Of a DNA stretch of 64,000 nt, positions 11,164 through 19,652 are shown one piece after another. The notes below the pieces were generated by a model. It worked only from the letters and a program-made list of their open reading frames with translations, searched no databases and was not told the DNA's origin. Positions within the stretch are counted from its first letter, which is position 1, and the number at the start of each line of letters is the position of its first letter. Origin of the DNA: Diphasiastrum complanatum (lineage: Eukaryota > Streptophyta > Lycopodiopsida > Lycopodiales > Lycopodiaceae). The stretch is taken from contig CM055110.1 in assembly GCA_029204225.1 (NCBI GenBank), positions 47,838,921 to 47,902,920 on the forward strand, written 5' to 3'. A program made the translations under genes and the position numbers.

Positions 11164-13642
11164 AAGATGTTCCACTCTTCATAAGAGATCGATACTCAAG
11201 ATCCATTGGTTGGATCCACTCCTCTTCTTTCCTTGCTTGATCTACACTTGTAGGCTCATCCAAAGAGGTTAGGAAAGCAACATAGTTTCCAAAAACTACT
11301 TGCTTACCCTTTTGATCATATGTGAGCCTTGAAGGTACTTGCCTTTCTCTTGATGTTCTCCTTGGCTTTTGACTTGATGAAGGTCCATCATCACCACCAT
11401 CCAAAGTAGGATCCTTCTCGTCAACATCAAGAATGTTAGATCCATCTACTCTACCATCAATCATGCTTGAAGACACCTTTGGAATGTTTCCCTCATCAAA
11501 AATGACATCTCTACCAACAATCACTTTGTTAGTAGAAGGAATGTAAACTTTGTAGGCTTTACTCACCTCACTATATCCAACAAAAATACCTCTTCTTGAA
11601 GATGGATCCTCCTTGGTCCTATCATCAAGAGTGATGTTGACATAGCATGTGCATCCAAAGGTTCTTAGAAAGCTGACACTCGGCCTCCTCTTGAATAGCA
11701 TCTCAAAAGGTGTCCTTCCATCCAAAATAGCACTTGGCCACCTATTGCACAAGAAATTGGCACACAACAAAGCTTGATCCCAAAATGGTTTGTCAAGATT
11801 AGCACTTAACCTCATAGCTTTAGCACTTTCACATAAAGTTCTATTCTTCCTTTCAGCCACTCCATTTTGTTGTGGAGTCCTTGATGTTGTATACTCCCTC
11901 TTGATCTCATGCTCATCACAAAAGGCCTTGAACTTGTTAGATATGTACTCATCACCATTGTCACCTCCCAAGCACTTGATCTTTGTGAAGAATTGGTTCT
12001 CCCTTGCATTCTTGAACTTGACAAAGACATCATACACTTCATCCTTGCTCTTTAGTAGATAGATCCAGCAAAATCTACTAAAATCATCAATGAATGTTAC
12101 ATACATCTTAGCTCCACTATTGCTAATTGTAGTAAATCCATGAATATCCGAATGTACAAGTTGAAAAGGCTTTGTAGATCTAGAAATAGATCTAGTATAA
12201 GGTAGTCTATGTGACTTAGACAAAGCACAAGACTCACAAACATGCTTGTCATTACTTAAGAAACTTGGAAGACCAAACACAACCTTCTTCCTTGCCATTA
12301 CCTCCAATGACTTGAAGTTGAGGTGTCCCATCCTTTTGTGCCAAACCTCTTGAATAGAAATTTGCTCCCTTGCAACACATCCAACTTGGTTAGCAATAAC
12401 ACAAGCATCAAGTTTGAACAACTTCCCTTGCCTTTTACCTTTTCCAATCAAGACATCCTTCCTTTTGATCAAACAAGCATCTCCATCAAACTCCACCTTG
12501 AGGCCCTTACTTAGCATTTGACTCAAACTAAGCAAATTCTTGGTAATAGATGGAATAAACAAGACATCCTCCAAATGAACATTCCTATTTGTAGAGAAAG
12601 AAATAGGAATTGTGCCAATACCTTTGATTGCACACTCACCATCATTGGCCATGTAAATCACCCTCTTGTCATCTCCATATGCCAACAAAGAAGTGAAGTA
12701 CTCTTTGTGAAAGGTCATGTGTGAACTTGCTCCACTATCAATCCACCAAGGATCTAGATCTCCATCATTAGCAAGCATACATGAAGACATCACAAAAGTA
12801 TCATCATTTGCATCTTGCACATCCAAACCATCCTCATCAAGGGTAAGATTACCTTGCTTGTCTCCTTGATCTCTCTTTTTCTTGTAGCACTCACTTGAAA
12901 AGTGTCCTTTGATGCCACAATAGAAGCACTTGAGCTTTGATCTATCCTTCTTTTTGCCACTTGAAGAAGCATCCACTTGATCTTGCCCTTTAGACCACTT
13001 GCTTTTGGTTTTGCCCTTGAATTTGCCCTTTGTGAACATAGCATCCTCTTGAAGTGTCGATGTAGATCCACCTCTTGCTTGAAGCCTATATTCCTCATTG
13101 ATCAAGATCTCTTGAAGATCCATCAAACTTGGCAAAGTGTTTTGAATAGCAATACTTTGAACAATGTTAGCATGAGCATCCAACAAGCCATTAAGAATCA
13201 CTTGAATAAGCTCTCCTTCCTTAATGCTTTCATCTATGCAAGCTAACTCATCATTGAATGCTTTCATTCTCAAAAAAAAAGTACTTGGACTTTCTTCATT
13301 CTTTTGCAAACAAGAAAAGATTTGCCTTCTTAGAGTCAACACTCTAGAAGTAGACTTGGATTCATAAAGCTTCTTCAATGAATTCCAAGCTTCCAAAGAT
13401 GATGTGCACTTGCCAACTTCCTTGAGAAGTTCATTGGTAACATTCATCTTTATCATGTGTAGAGCCTTCTTGGCCCTCTTGTCATACCTCAATTGATCTT
13501 GTTGTGTTTCTGGTCTCTCCTCCGAACCTACAACAATATCATTCATCTCAAGAAGTGACTCCATCCTCACTTTCCACAATGAATAGTTACTTGAGGTAAG
13601 CCTATCATTGGCTTCCAACATGACTCCAATTGAGGTTGCCAT
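10328..13642 (-). CDS. Copia A gag-protease-integrase polyprotein with foreign C-terminus
   Basis: The 1104-codon frame starts ATG at 13642. Domains: UBN2-like gag (1-190); CCHC zinc knuckle C239-C252; aspartic protease with D302-S303-G304; GAG-pre-integrase and zinc motif (WHKRMGHLN ... CESC); integrase core with acidic triad HSD, D561 and E597 (D-x35-E); and a linker to about residue 825. The second catalytic region reads GGDNGDEY rather than the usual SDNGGEY. After MKSGT the frame leaves copia sequence and runs about 278 codons into the unrelated segment described separately. The gag-to-integrase part has no stops or frameshifts. Confidence 0.93.
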   Translation of the reverse strand: MATSIGVMLEANDRLTSSNYSLWKVRMESLLEMNDIVVGSEERPETQQDQLRYDKRAKKALHMIKMNVTNELLKEVGKCTSSLEAWNSLKKLYESKSTSRVLTLRRQIFSCLQKNEESPSTFFLRMKAFNDELACIDESIKEGELIQVILNGLLDAHANIVQSIAIQNTLPSLMDLQEILINEEYRLQARGGSTSTLQEDAMFTKGKFKGKTKSKWSKGQDQVDASSSGKKKDRSKLKCFYCGIKGHFSSECYKKKRDQGDKQGNLTLDEDGLDVQDANDDTFVMSSCMLANDGDLDPWWIDSGASSHMTFHKEYFTSLLAYGDDKRVIYMANDGECAIKGIGTIPISFSTNRNVHLEDVLFIPSITKNLLSLSQMLSKGLKVEFDGDACLIKRKDVLIGKGKRQGKLFKLDACVIANQVGCVAREQISIQEVWHKRMGHLNFKSLEVMARKKVVFGLPSFLSNDKHVCESCALSKSHRLPYTRSISRSTKPFQLVHSDIHGFTTISNSGAKMYVTFIDDFSRFCWIYLLKSKDEVYDVFVKFKNARENQFFTKIKCLGGDNGDEYISNKFKAFCDEHEIKREYTTSRTPQQNGVAERKNRTLCESAKAMRLSANLDKPFWDQALLCANFLCNRWPSAILDGRTPFEMLFKRRPSVSFLRTFGCTCYVNITLDDRTKEDPSSRRGIFVGYSEVSKAYKVYIPSTNKVIVGRDVIFDEGNIPKVSSSMIDGRVDGSNILDVDEKDPTLDGGDDGPSSSQKPRRTSRERQVPSRLTYDQKGKQVVFGNYVAFLTSLDEPTSVDQARKEEEWIQPMDLEYRSLMKSGTSFGGSSCVHGAMQVDGCCLAVKSSVGSRKKIMFNDFDDQVEDQEVDLKALQLVKREVDNLELVKSIKGEGIGKGVMYLFLQHIEDSSKVKGVARKFCSSLLYLFYLMFEQFHVDVCKLSRYGKTSYIGEHCFDVGFVLAFLADFADGNEAIGGSLCHSSMAKFSSVELLGANTWRLSIFGEFMVIFFCQVDLEDGLVQTTWFMESCGARFASLMYSPTHGFPRFDGFLWQYEDGGSFMEYHGGYKATKDKGGGDMQAKLYHSYLLFVCCIFPESSELEA

Positions 13643-14230
13643 GTAGCAATGACCCGATCTTCTCTTTCAACCTGCTTCAATGCACAAAGAACTCCTTTGA
13701 ACAACAACAAATTCTTTTGAAAGAAATCACCAAGATTTAAAACTATCTCACAAATTCTCTTCTAGCACTTATCCAAGCAAATCAACACATAGAATCATGG
13801 AATCTTGATCAACCTATGATCTATCCTCAATCTAATGACTTTTGCCACTTCCTAAGATTGAAACACACTCAAATGAGGTCCAGCAACCTCACTATCTAGA
13901 GATCCAATCAAAATTAGGGTTTTGACAAAATCACAAAAAATTGACTATTCCAAATCTACATGCAAATGCTGAAAATTTGATATGCAATCTATAAGCCACC
14001 ACTTAGGCTGAACCAATGGTCCAAAAATCGGCCAAATCTAGCATGTGAATTCAAAAAATGGAACTGAACAAGTATATTGACCTATTTAGTGTTTTGATCT
14101 ACAAAAGATCCAATCTACAAAAGCAAAAAATCCGATTTTGGTGTAGAATCCTCTCTAGCATGCTCTAGACTTGATATCTTCACCAAATCATTGATAGATC
14201 TGATTTTCTCCTTCATAACCTGAAACACAA
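13643..14230 (-). other. Leader of copia A
   Basis: About 590 bp between the primer site and the gag start, without a supported ORF on either strand. Confidence 0.7.
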
Positions 14231-14242
14231 GCTCTGATACCA
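14231..14242 (-). promoter_or_regulatory. Primer binding site of copia A
   Basis: On the minus strand TGGTATCAGAGC lies directly against the LTR with no spacer; it is the initiator Met-tRNA complement. Confidence 0.93.
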
Positions 14243-14868
14243 TGTGAAAGATTTCATATCCTTAAGATCCAATCTACTTGAATGATCTTTGGTTAGAAAG
14301 AAAAATACACTACCAATTTCACCAATGTTGAAAAATCAGCATCTACACACAATTTGAGATGCAGACACTAATAGAACTTGATCAAACTTGAATGAAATGA
14401 TTATGTACTGTTGTTGTCCATAGAAAACCAGCAAGCTACTGTATTTCACACGTGTGGATCCAAAAATAACAAATATAGATCATTCTACACATAGAATTGC
14501 AAGCAATCACCAAGATAGTGCACCAATGGATAGTAGAACCCAAGAGAACCATGTATAAGCATGAAATGAGATAGAGAAGAGAGAAGATAGCTCTCTCCAC
14601 GAGTTACATCCTTTTATAGCAGGTCCAAACCCTATTTGGCCAATTGGCTTTCCCACCAAAATGCTAACCCTACCAATTTTGGGTCTAGATTCAATGTACC
14701 CTACTTATTCAAATTGAATCTACTCAAAATCGCATACTATCTTTCCCACACTTTCAAAAAGTGTTTATTCAAATGAAATTTAGACTAATGAACTTTGAAA
14801 AGTCAACCTCTAAGTCTAAAACAAGTTTTGGCCTCAATATGCCAAATATGGAAATATTGCAAACTAGG
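14243..14868 (-). repeat. 5' LTR of copia A, distal end truncated
   Basis: It aligns with 8868-9493 from TGTGAAAGATTTC through ATATTGC, then leaves the alignment near 14863-14868, so about the last 25 bp (including the terminal TCTTTCACA) are missing. What follows belongs to another repeat (family X). Confidence 0.9.
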
Positions 14869-15072
14869 ATGGTGCAAAGTTCTCAAGCTCATCAAAGATG
14901 TCAACATCAAAGAAGCACTATCATGGATATGGTGATTTCAGATCAACATCAAGGTCATTGGCTGATCTTCACACCTTTTGATCCAGCAAAGGCCAATTCA
15001 GCCCATGGAGTCAAGTTCAAGATCATCATGTTTTCCATCAAGCTAGATTTACCAAGCTAGATTTTTGAGGAG
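14869..15072 (+). mobile_element. 3' internal end of family X element
   Basis: This short stretch ends in a purine-rich TTTTTGAGGAG (15062-15072) immediately before a TG that starts an LTR, so it is likely the last internal part of an element X copy. No domain is visible. Confidence 0.5.
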
Positions 15073-15595
15073 TGTGAAAAATGCAAAAATAAGCTTGGTA
15101 GAGGCCAAAAATCTTGTATATACATAAACACACATGTGTGGAGCCTGTTCCCACATGTAAAACTAGTGTACTTGTCATGTACCATAATCATATATGTTGT
15201 ACATATGATTTAATTCAAGTTATAGTGGCTAAAATGGCCAAAAACTAGTTTTCTAGATATATGACACATGGCATCAATCTATTGATTGCATGAGCCAAAT
15301 ACTTTGGTTAGGTGTCACATACCATGTGTAGAGAACAGCTCACACATGTGGAATAAGCTGAAGTAGGCGAGTTTTGACTCTAGAAGGTTTCCAAGTTGAT
15401 CTCCATATAGTAGAAAATTGGACCAAAAGTGCTCAAAATAGAAGGGTTTGTCCAAGTGTCAGTTTTGCATGATGAATCATCATATGACAAAGCATCCTCA
15501 CACATGTGGGATCAGAGGGATTATCACTACCACGAGCTCCCACTTATTGTATATAGAGAGCCACATTTGGCCATAATCAACATGAAACACCAATC
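15073..15595 (+). repeat. LTR of family X, 3' truncated
   Basis: It starts TGTGAAAAATGC and aligns with the split X LTR at 52961-53232 plus 57604-57850. The alignment stops at CACCAATC (about 15595), about 300 bp short of the full LTR end. It includes several CACACATGTG or CACATGTG words and a TATA-like TGTATATAGAG near 15548. It supplies the uninterrupted reference for the insertion site of element L copy 2. Confidence 0.85.
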
Positions 15596-15609
15596 CTCTT
15601 GGGGGCTGC

Positions 15610-16074
15610 CTACTTCCTAGGGTGCTTGGTAGGAAGGTCAGTCCTATCTAGAGGAACAGGTCTAGGAGCAGCAAGTTGAGACATGTATAACTTGCAAAAT
15701 CTCTCCCTCATCCTCAGCAGTAACTGAAAATCCTTAGGCATAATGGTGACTCTCTTAGAATGAATAGCAAGCAAAAATGAATCTTCAAAAAAAAGGCTCA
15801 TATAATCCTCAGTAGCTTCCTGAAGGCACTGGAGAGTAGAGGGTGTGAATCTAACAAATTGACCAAGATCATTTCTAGTTATGTGGCGGACGGCATGATA
15901 GAATGGAACTCTGGGAATAACTAGAGCGGTTGATCTCTAATACTTATGAATATCAGAGAGCCACCTATTGTAGTTGCGCCTTCTAGATCTAGCCGGAGGT
16001 GTAATGGCAACTGCAGGGGCTGAGGATGAGCCAGCAGAGAACAAATCCCTCCTCGTCTACTTTCTCCTATCCAT
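15610..16074 (-). pseudogene. Divergent histone H3-like (CENH3-like) pseudogene
   Basis: One 155-codon frame from ATG (16074) to TAG (15610) aligns with the histone H3 fold along its length. Helix alpha-N carries RSTALVIPRVPF; the alpha-2 region reads LQEATEDYMSLFFED; the C-terminal helix reads AIHSKRVTIMPKDFQL, nearly identical to H3. Loop 1 appears one residue longer than in canonical H3, as in centromeric variants, and the tail lacks the ARKS motifs. About 30 extra residues follow the fold. Two in-frame TAG codons (codon 6 at 16057-16059; codon 46 at 15937-15939) sit where H3 has Gln5 and the Gln of RYQKST. It has no introns, suggesting a retrocopy. Alternatives are any divergent H3 variant. 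Homology to H3 is near certain; CENH3 identity is a guess. Confidence 0.88.
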
Positions 16075-16385
16075 AGAAATATGTTGAGGGATATCGCACT
16101 TGTGCATGATGACTAGGATAAGAAGCGAAGGATTCCGAAGCGTTCATAGAGGAGCGATATGTTCGGAAAGAACGTACGGTATATCGGACCTATGTGAGGC
16201 AAATATCAGAGAGATCCTTGAATATAGAAGAGAGACGCACATGCCTGATATGAGGAGACAAGTAAGCAAAAATATTGGACCTGTGCACGTGAAATGTAGT
16301 AGGCAAAATATCGATTACGAAGGTGGCACACAAGCGCGATATGTAGAGGGAAAAAAAAAGTGAAAAAATGCATCGGAGTTTGTGA
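16075..16385. other. Region with repeated ATATCGC-type words
   Basis: Words of the type GATATCGCACTTGTGC or its complement recur at about 16089, 16757, 16813 and 16905, in both orientations. The 87-codon frame at 16100-16363 has no recognisable feature and is not called. Confidence 0.4.
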
Positions 16386-16392
16386 TTTTATA
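16386..16392 (-). promoter_or_regulatory. TATA box candidate facing the H3-like frame
   Basis: TATAAAA on the minus strand lies about 310 bp upstream of the H3-like ATG and just left of a dense cluster of palindromic CANNTG boxes, a plausible core promoter position. Not experimentally testable here. Confidence 0.4.
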
Positions 16393-16399
16393 TCGCAGT

Positions 16400-16695
16400 T
16401 CACACGTGCGAAAGAACGCCTTGTCGCACATGTGAATTGTCAAGTCATCAAAAAGTGACACGTGGTGACAAGTCAATGAATGATCATTCGACACATGTCA
16501 GGTTGTCATTTCACACGTGTGAAATTGTACGGCGTAATGAGAAAGCGACATGTGTTGTCCATCCAACTAATGAACATGAGACACGTGTCCTTGTGTCATT
16601 TCACAGATGTCCAGGTGTCACCTCACATGTGCCAGTGCCTACAAACCAATCGAGAGTTGAACACGTGTGCGTTGACCGTTGACCGCACATGTGAA
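16400..16695. promoter_or_regulatory. Cluster of ten palindromic CACGTG/CATGTG-type boxes
   Basis: Cores at 16403, 16429, 16459, 16493, 16514, 16549, 16582, 16626, 16662 and 16688 are CACGTG, CATGTG or ACATGT, usually within CACACGTGT or CACATGTG. The one at 16508-16525 is a perfect 18-bp palindrome. CACGTG is the G-box bound by plant bZIP and bHLH factors. Ten in 300 bp is far above expectation. The cluster lies between divergent TATA candidates and may serve both directions, or may be U3 of an old LTR. Confidence 0.65.
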
Positions 16696-16702
16696 AATTC
16701 AC

Positions 16703-16710
16703 TATAAAAG
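16703..16710 (+). promoter_or_regulatory. TATA box on the plus strand
   Basis: TATAAAAG in the context CACTATAAAAGACACG follows the box cluster by 10 bp and precedes the short plus-strand frame at 16935 by about 230 bp. Confidence 0.5.
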
Positions 16711-16934
16711 ACACGAAACCCGATTAATTTTTTGCTTTTTTCTTTCTCATATTTTACGGCATATCGCTCTTGTGCACGCGCTTTGTTGTATGTCTTATTC
16801 CTTGATCTCTACTTGCGCACAAGTGCGATATTCAGGTGCTACCTACCATACATATCCCTCTTGTGCGTGATCTTTACAGTTATTTTTTTTCGTTTTGTCT
16901 CCCTCGCGCACATGTGCGATATCTACCATAGTAC

Positions 16935-17055
16935 CATGGCCTCTTCCTCAGGATCTACACGAGATTCGGGCTTGAGTTCATTTTTTACTGAATTTGGGAT
17001 TACTGCCAGACTGAGTGTTGAATATTAGAAGCCTTACCAGTATGATTTGATTAAA
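16935..17055 (+). pseudogene. N-terminal remnant of an unknown protein
   Basis: ATG at 16935 in the context ACCATGGC opens a frame starting MASSSGSTRDSG, interrupted by TAG at 17026-17028, after which it continues for about 20 codons (KPYQYDLIKID) before sequence of the opposite-strand fragment begins. It sits downstream of the plus-strand TATA. The protein is not recognised. The layout suggests one half of a divergent gene pair with the H3-like frame. Confidence 0.35.
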
Positions 17056-17350
17056 ATCGACGTGCTTTTGCTCCTCCTATGCTTGGCTTAGTTGGCATAT
17101 TTTCATTCTTTCCTAAAAGCTTTTCATCTTTTTGAATTTTGACATTATGAAGTCCTGCTTTTGATAACACATCTTCTAATCGAGAGATCGCTTCCTTTGT
17201 TAATGATGTTGGCTTACTATTCCAAGCAAAAACTATATGAAGATAAATGATCTTTTCTATTAATCTAACTTCTGCATGAAGAGTGCAAACATGCACATTT
17301 TTCAAGGGGATAGGCAGCACAGGCTTCCATTTTGGATCTGCATATTGTCT
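17051..17350 (-). pseudogene. C-terminal fragment of an unrecognised protein
   Basis: The minus strand encodes about 99 residues ending GGAKARRF then stop. The text looks like genuine coding sequence (amphipathic helices LHAEVRLIEKIIYLHI and LEDVLSKAGLH, then a KPSIGGAKARRF tail). It is cut at 17350 by the family W LTR: the first eight residues of the 107-codon ORF come from the LTR. I do not recognise the family; it could be a transposase-derived or host domain. Confidence 0.5.
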
Positions 17351-17888
17351 TGTCATGTGCCAAATCTCAAGCAAATAGCAATTACAAAAGAAGTAAAGCT
17401 AATAGCAAGAAAAGTACATAGCATTCAAGATAGCATATCATTAGAAAGCTAGAAACATGGAGATCACAATGGAATCACATTAGCAATGAAAGAAAGAGTA
17501 CAATCAATGGAAATGGAGCATTGATTCATGTGGATAGGGCACATAAGACCTAGCAATGGAGATCCATATGGCTCACATTCACAAGGAAGCTAGAAGCTCT
17601 CACTTGCAAATGAGCCAAAAGATTGACAAAATGATGTCTCTTGTCTAGTTATAGACAATGCTCTTACTTAACTTAACTTAACTATCTTGAGAGATAGTTA
17701 GCCCTTGTTAAGTATTATTTAAGCTACATTGGGCCCTTGTTGGCCTATTATCCTTATTAATTACTTTGGAGGGCCTAAAGAGGGAACCGCCTTGTTCTTA
17801 AGGCTAATAGCTCCTTTACGGGCCTACAAAGCTTACAATGGATATTCTGATGCATTGATAAGCACTAATGTACTAGTAGTACATGACA
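17351..17888 (-). repeat. 3' LTR of family W
   Basis: 538 bp with inverted ends TGTCATGT (17351) and ACATGACA (17888). A minus-strand polypurine tract follows at 17889. It interrupts the coding fragment 17051-17350. No second W LTR is visible to the right, where element L begins. Confidence 0.75.
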
Positions 17889-17902
17889 CTCCCCCTACTT
17901 AA
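17889..17902 (-). promoter_or_regulatory. Polypurine tract of family W
   Basis: AAGTAGGGGGAG on the minus strand abuts the LTR start TGTCATGT. Upstream (minus strand) lies FEDKNI, similar to the last residues of many plant gypsy pol frames. Confidence 0.7.
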
Positions 17903-17903
17903 A

Positions 17904-18668
17904 TATTTTTGTCCTCAAAAATGAAGATGCTTGTCTGATCAGCTGGATCGCCTTGGTTAAGTAGTCAAGATTGATGAGGATGTGTCGTCCATAAAATTAT
18001 TGTCTCATTGCAAATCCAAAGTTGTTGAATTGAATCCATTTTGTTAGCTTAAAACTGTAATCCTTGTTCCCATGGAGGCAAATTGATGGTCGAAGAAGAG
18101 TTTGATGAAGTACCATATTGCTTGTTGGCAACCAATCTGTATGGAATGGACAGAGTGCATCACCACAATATCCTCTTTTGTCTGCTTCCTCGACAACATA
18201 ACAAATTGGACACTTATCCAATTCCCTTGTATTCTTGGTTTTGTGGTGCATCTGGCTCTTCTACCGTAGCTGGCAATCCATGTTGTTTAAACAACTTGAT
18301 GAAGAACATTATAATTCTTCCATGAGCAATGGTAGTCATGAATTGTTGTTCAAATACGAATGCTCTATACAAAGTAGTCGGCATGAATTTTGAAATTTGG
18401 TTGTATGGTGAAACGTAATTTTGGGCATACTGTTGACCGAAATATATTTTTTCAAATTTGGTCAATACCTCATCCATAGGTGGTTGTGAATATTTGACCT
18501 GATTGACCTCAAAAATGGACTCTTGTCTCGAAATATAAAATTTGCAGTTGTCCATATAAATCGTTGAAGCATCAATCCCAAATAGTGAAAACACATTCCA
18601 AAGTTGAAGTAGGGATTTGATGTTTCGATTGTTCTAAATAACCATTGATGAACAACCATTGTTGACAT
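17904..18668 (-). pseudogene. Family W internal frames of unknown function
   Basis: Overlapping minus-strand frames (18668-18462, 18594-18214, 18251-17997) appear to be one frameshifted gene. The longest, 126 codons, includes MDEVLTKFEKIYFGQQ and a region ending PDAPQNQEYKGIG. The last frame has a Cys/His cluster (CPIC ... CGDALCPFH) that could bind zinc. None resembles gag, protease, reverse transcriptase or integrase. Confidence 0.4.
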
Positions 18669-18809
18669 TACTCAATTGAAGATTGATCACATTAGAGTCC
18701 ACTGATCAATGTAAACCTCTCCAAAGAAACTGATATAGATTGATGGCATATTTTAAAATCAGCTTCCTATAGATTGTTGGTTGACTGAGAGAATATTTCC
18801 AATCATTAT

Positions 18810-19316
18810 TCACATCCATACATCATCTTGATCTGAATCTTGACTTTCGTTTGAATCTTGATTTTCACCATCTGTTTTTGTAACTTGATCAAGATCTTGA
18901 ATTGGACTTTTGTTGCCTGCAACTGTATCTAGATCTGAGACTTGACTTTCGTTGTTGCTTTTCTCATCTGACTCATTGTCTTCGCTTTGCTCATCTACTT
19001 CGTCGTTATCACTTTGCTCATCAGACTCATTGATAGGAGCATCTTCATCAGAGATTTCTTCCCTTTCATTCACATGCAGTTGTCAATCCACTGATGCTTT
19101 AGTGTATACACTCACTTTTTGAATCCGCATCTTCATTTCCAACTTAAGCCTTTGTTCTTGTTGCTCGTACTTTAAAACATATTCCATAGTTTCCCTTAAT
19201 CGGAACCCAAGCTGGAGAGAAGTAGTTTGTAGATAGTTTTCTACAATGCTCCGATATTGAGGTTGTAAGACATACATATAGCATTGTACAAGATATACTT
19301 CTCCATAATCAAACAC
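18810..19316 (-). pseudogene. Family W acidic low-complexity protein, one stop
   Basis: Two frames in the same phase (19316-19083 and 19073-18810) are separated by a single TGA at 19083-19085. The first part is helical (LKYEQQEQRLKLEMKMRIQK), the second is extremely acidic (repeats of DEQSEDNES type, mostly Asp, Glu, Ser, Asn, Gln). This composition is unusual for plant LTR elements. The function is unknown; it may be an accessory or gag-like product. Confidence 0.45.
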
Positions 19317-19652
19317 TGGGACTAGTTATTGGAATTCTCTATTGTACTCAGCAACTATAGTTTTCTGGTCCAAAGAACACCATTGGATGAAGTCAGATTG
19401 ATTGAAGATCTGTCTACAAACTCTTTTGAAAGTTAACTAGTTCTCAGAAAGGAAGTTGTGAACGATGTTCCACCTTGACTGAACACGTCTTTGGTCAGCA
19501 TCAACTAATGTGATGAAAATTCAGCAAGTTCACACATGTGGGCAACAATTCTCAAGTGTGAATGATCTTGTTAAGTTTTATGACCAAAGCACAATCTAGC
19601 ATGCTAATAATCAAAGAATGATTGCATTCAATATCAAAAGAGAAGAAGTACA
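19317..19652. other. Spacer between W internal region and element L
   Basis: No ORF or domain. It holds a CACACATGTGGG word at about 19534 similar to those in the X LTR. Confidence 0.4.

Larger units (their letters stand above)
8868..14868 (-). mobile_element. Ty1/copia element A lacking reverse transcriptase
   Basis: The element has two LTRs, a Met-tRNA primer site and a polypurine tract in the right order on the minus strand, and encodes gag, protease, integrase and RNase H. The reverse transcriptase is absent and 10101-11163 holds unrelated sequence instead. The LTRs differ at roughly 17 positions over about 620 bp by eye. The distal end of the 5' LTR (right side) is truncated at about 14868, so the target duplication cannot be tested. 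It is a non-autonomous derivative that would need helper enzymes. Confidence 0.93.

Noticed and set aside
16100-16363. 87-codon ORF between the H3-like frame and the box cluster
   Set aside because: Composition looks random and it overlaps the presumed 5' region of the H3-like frame.
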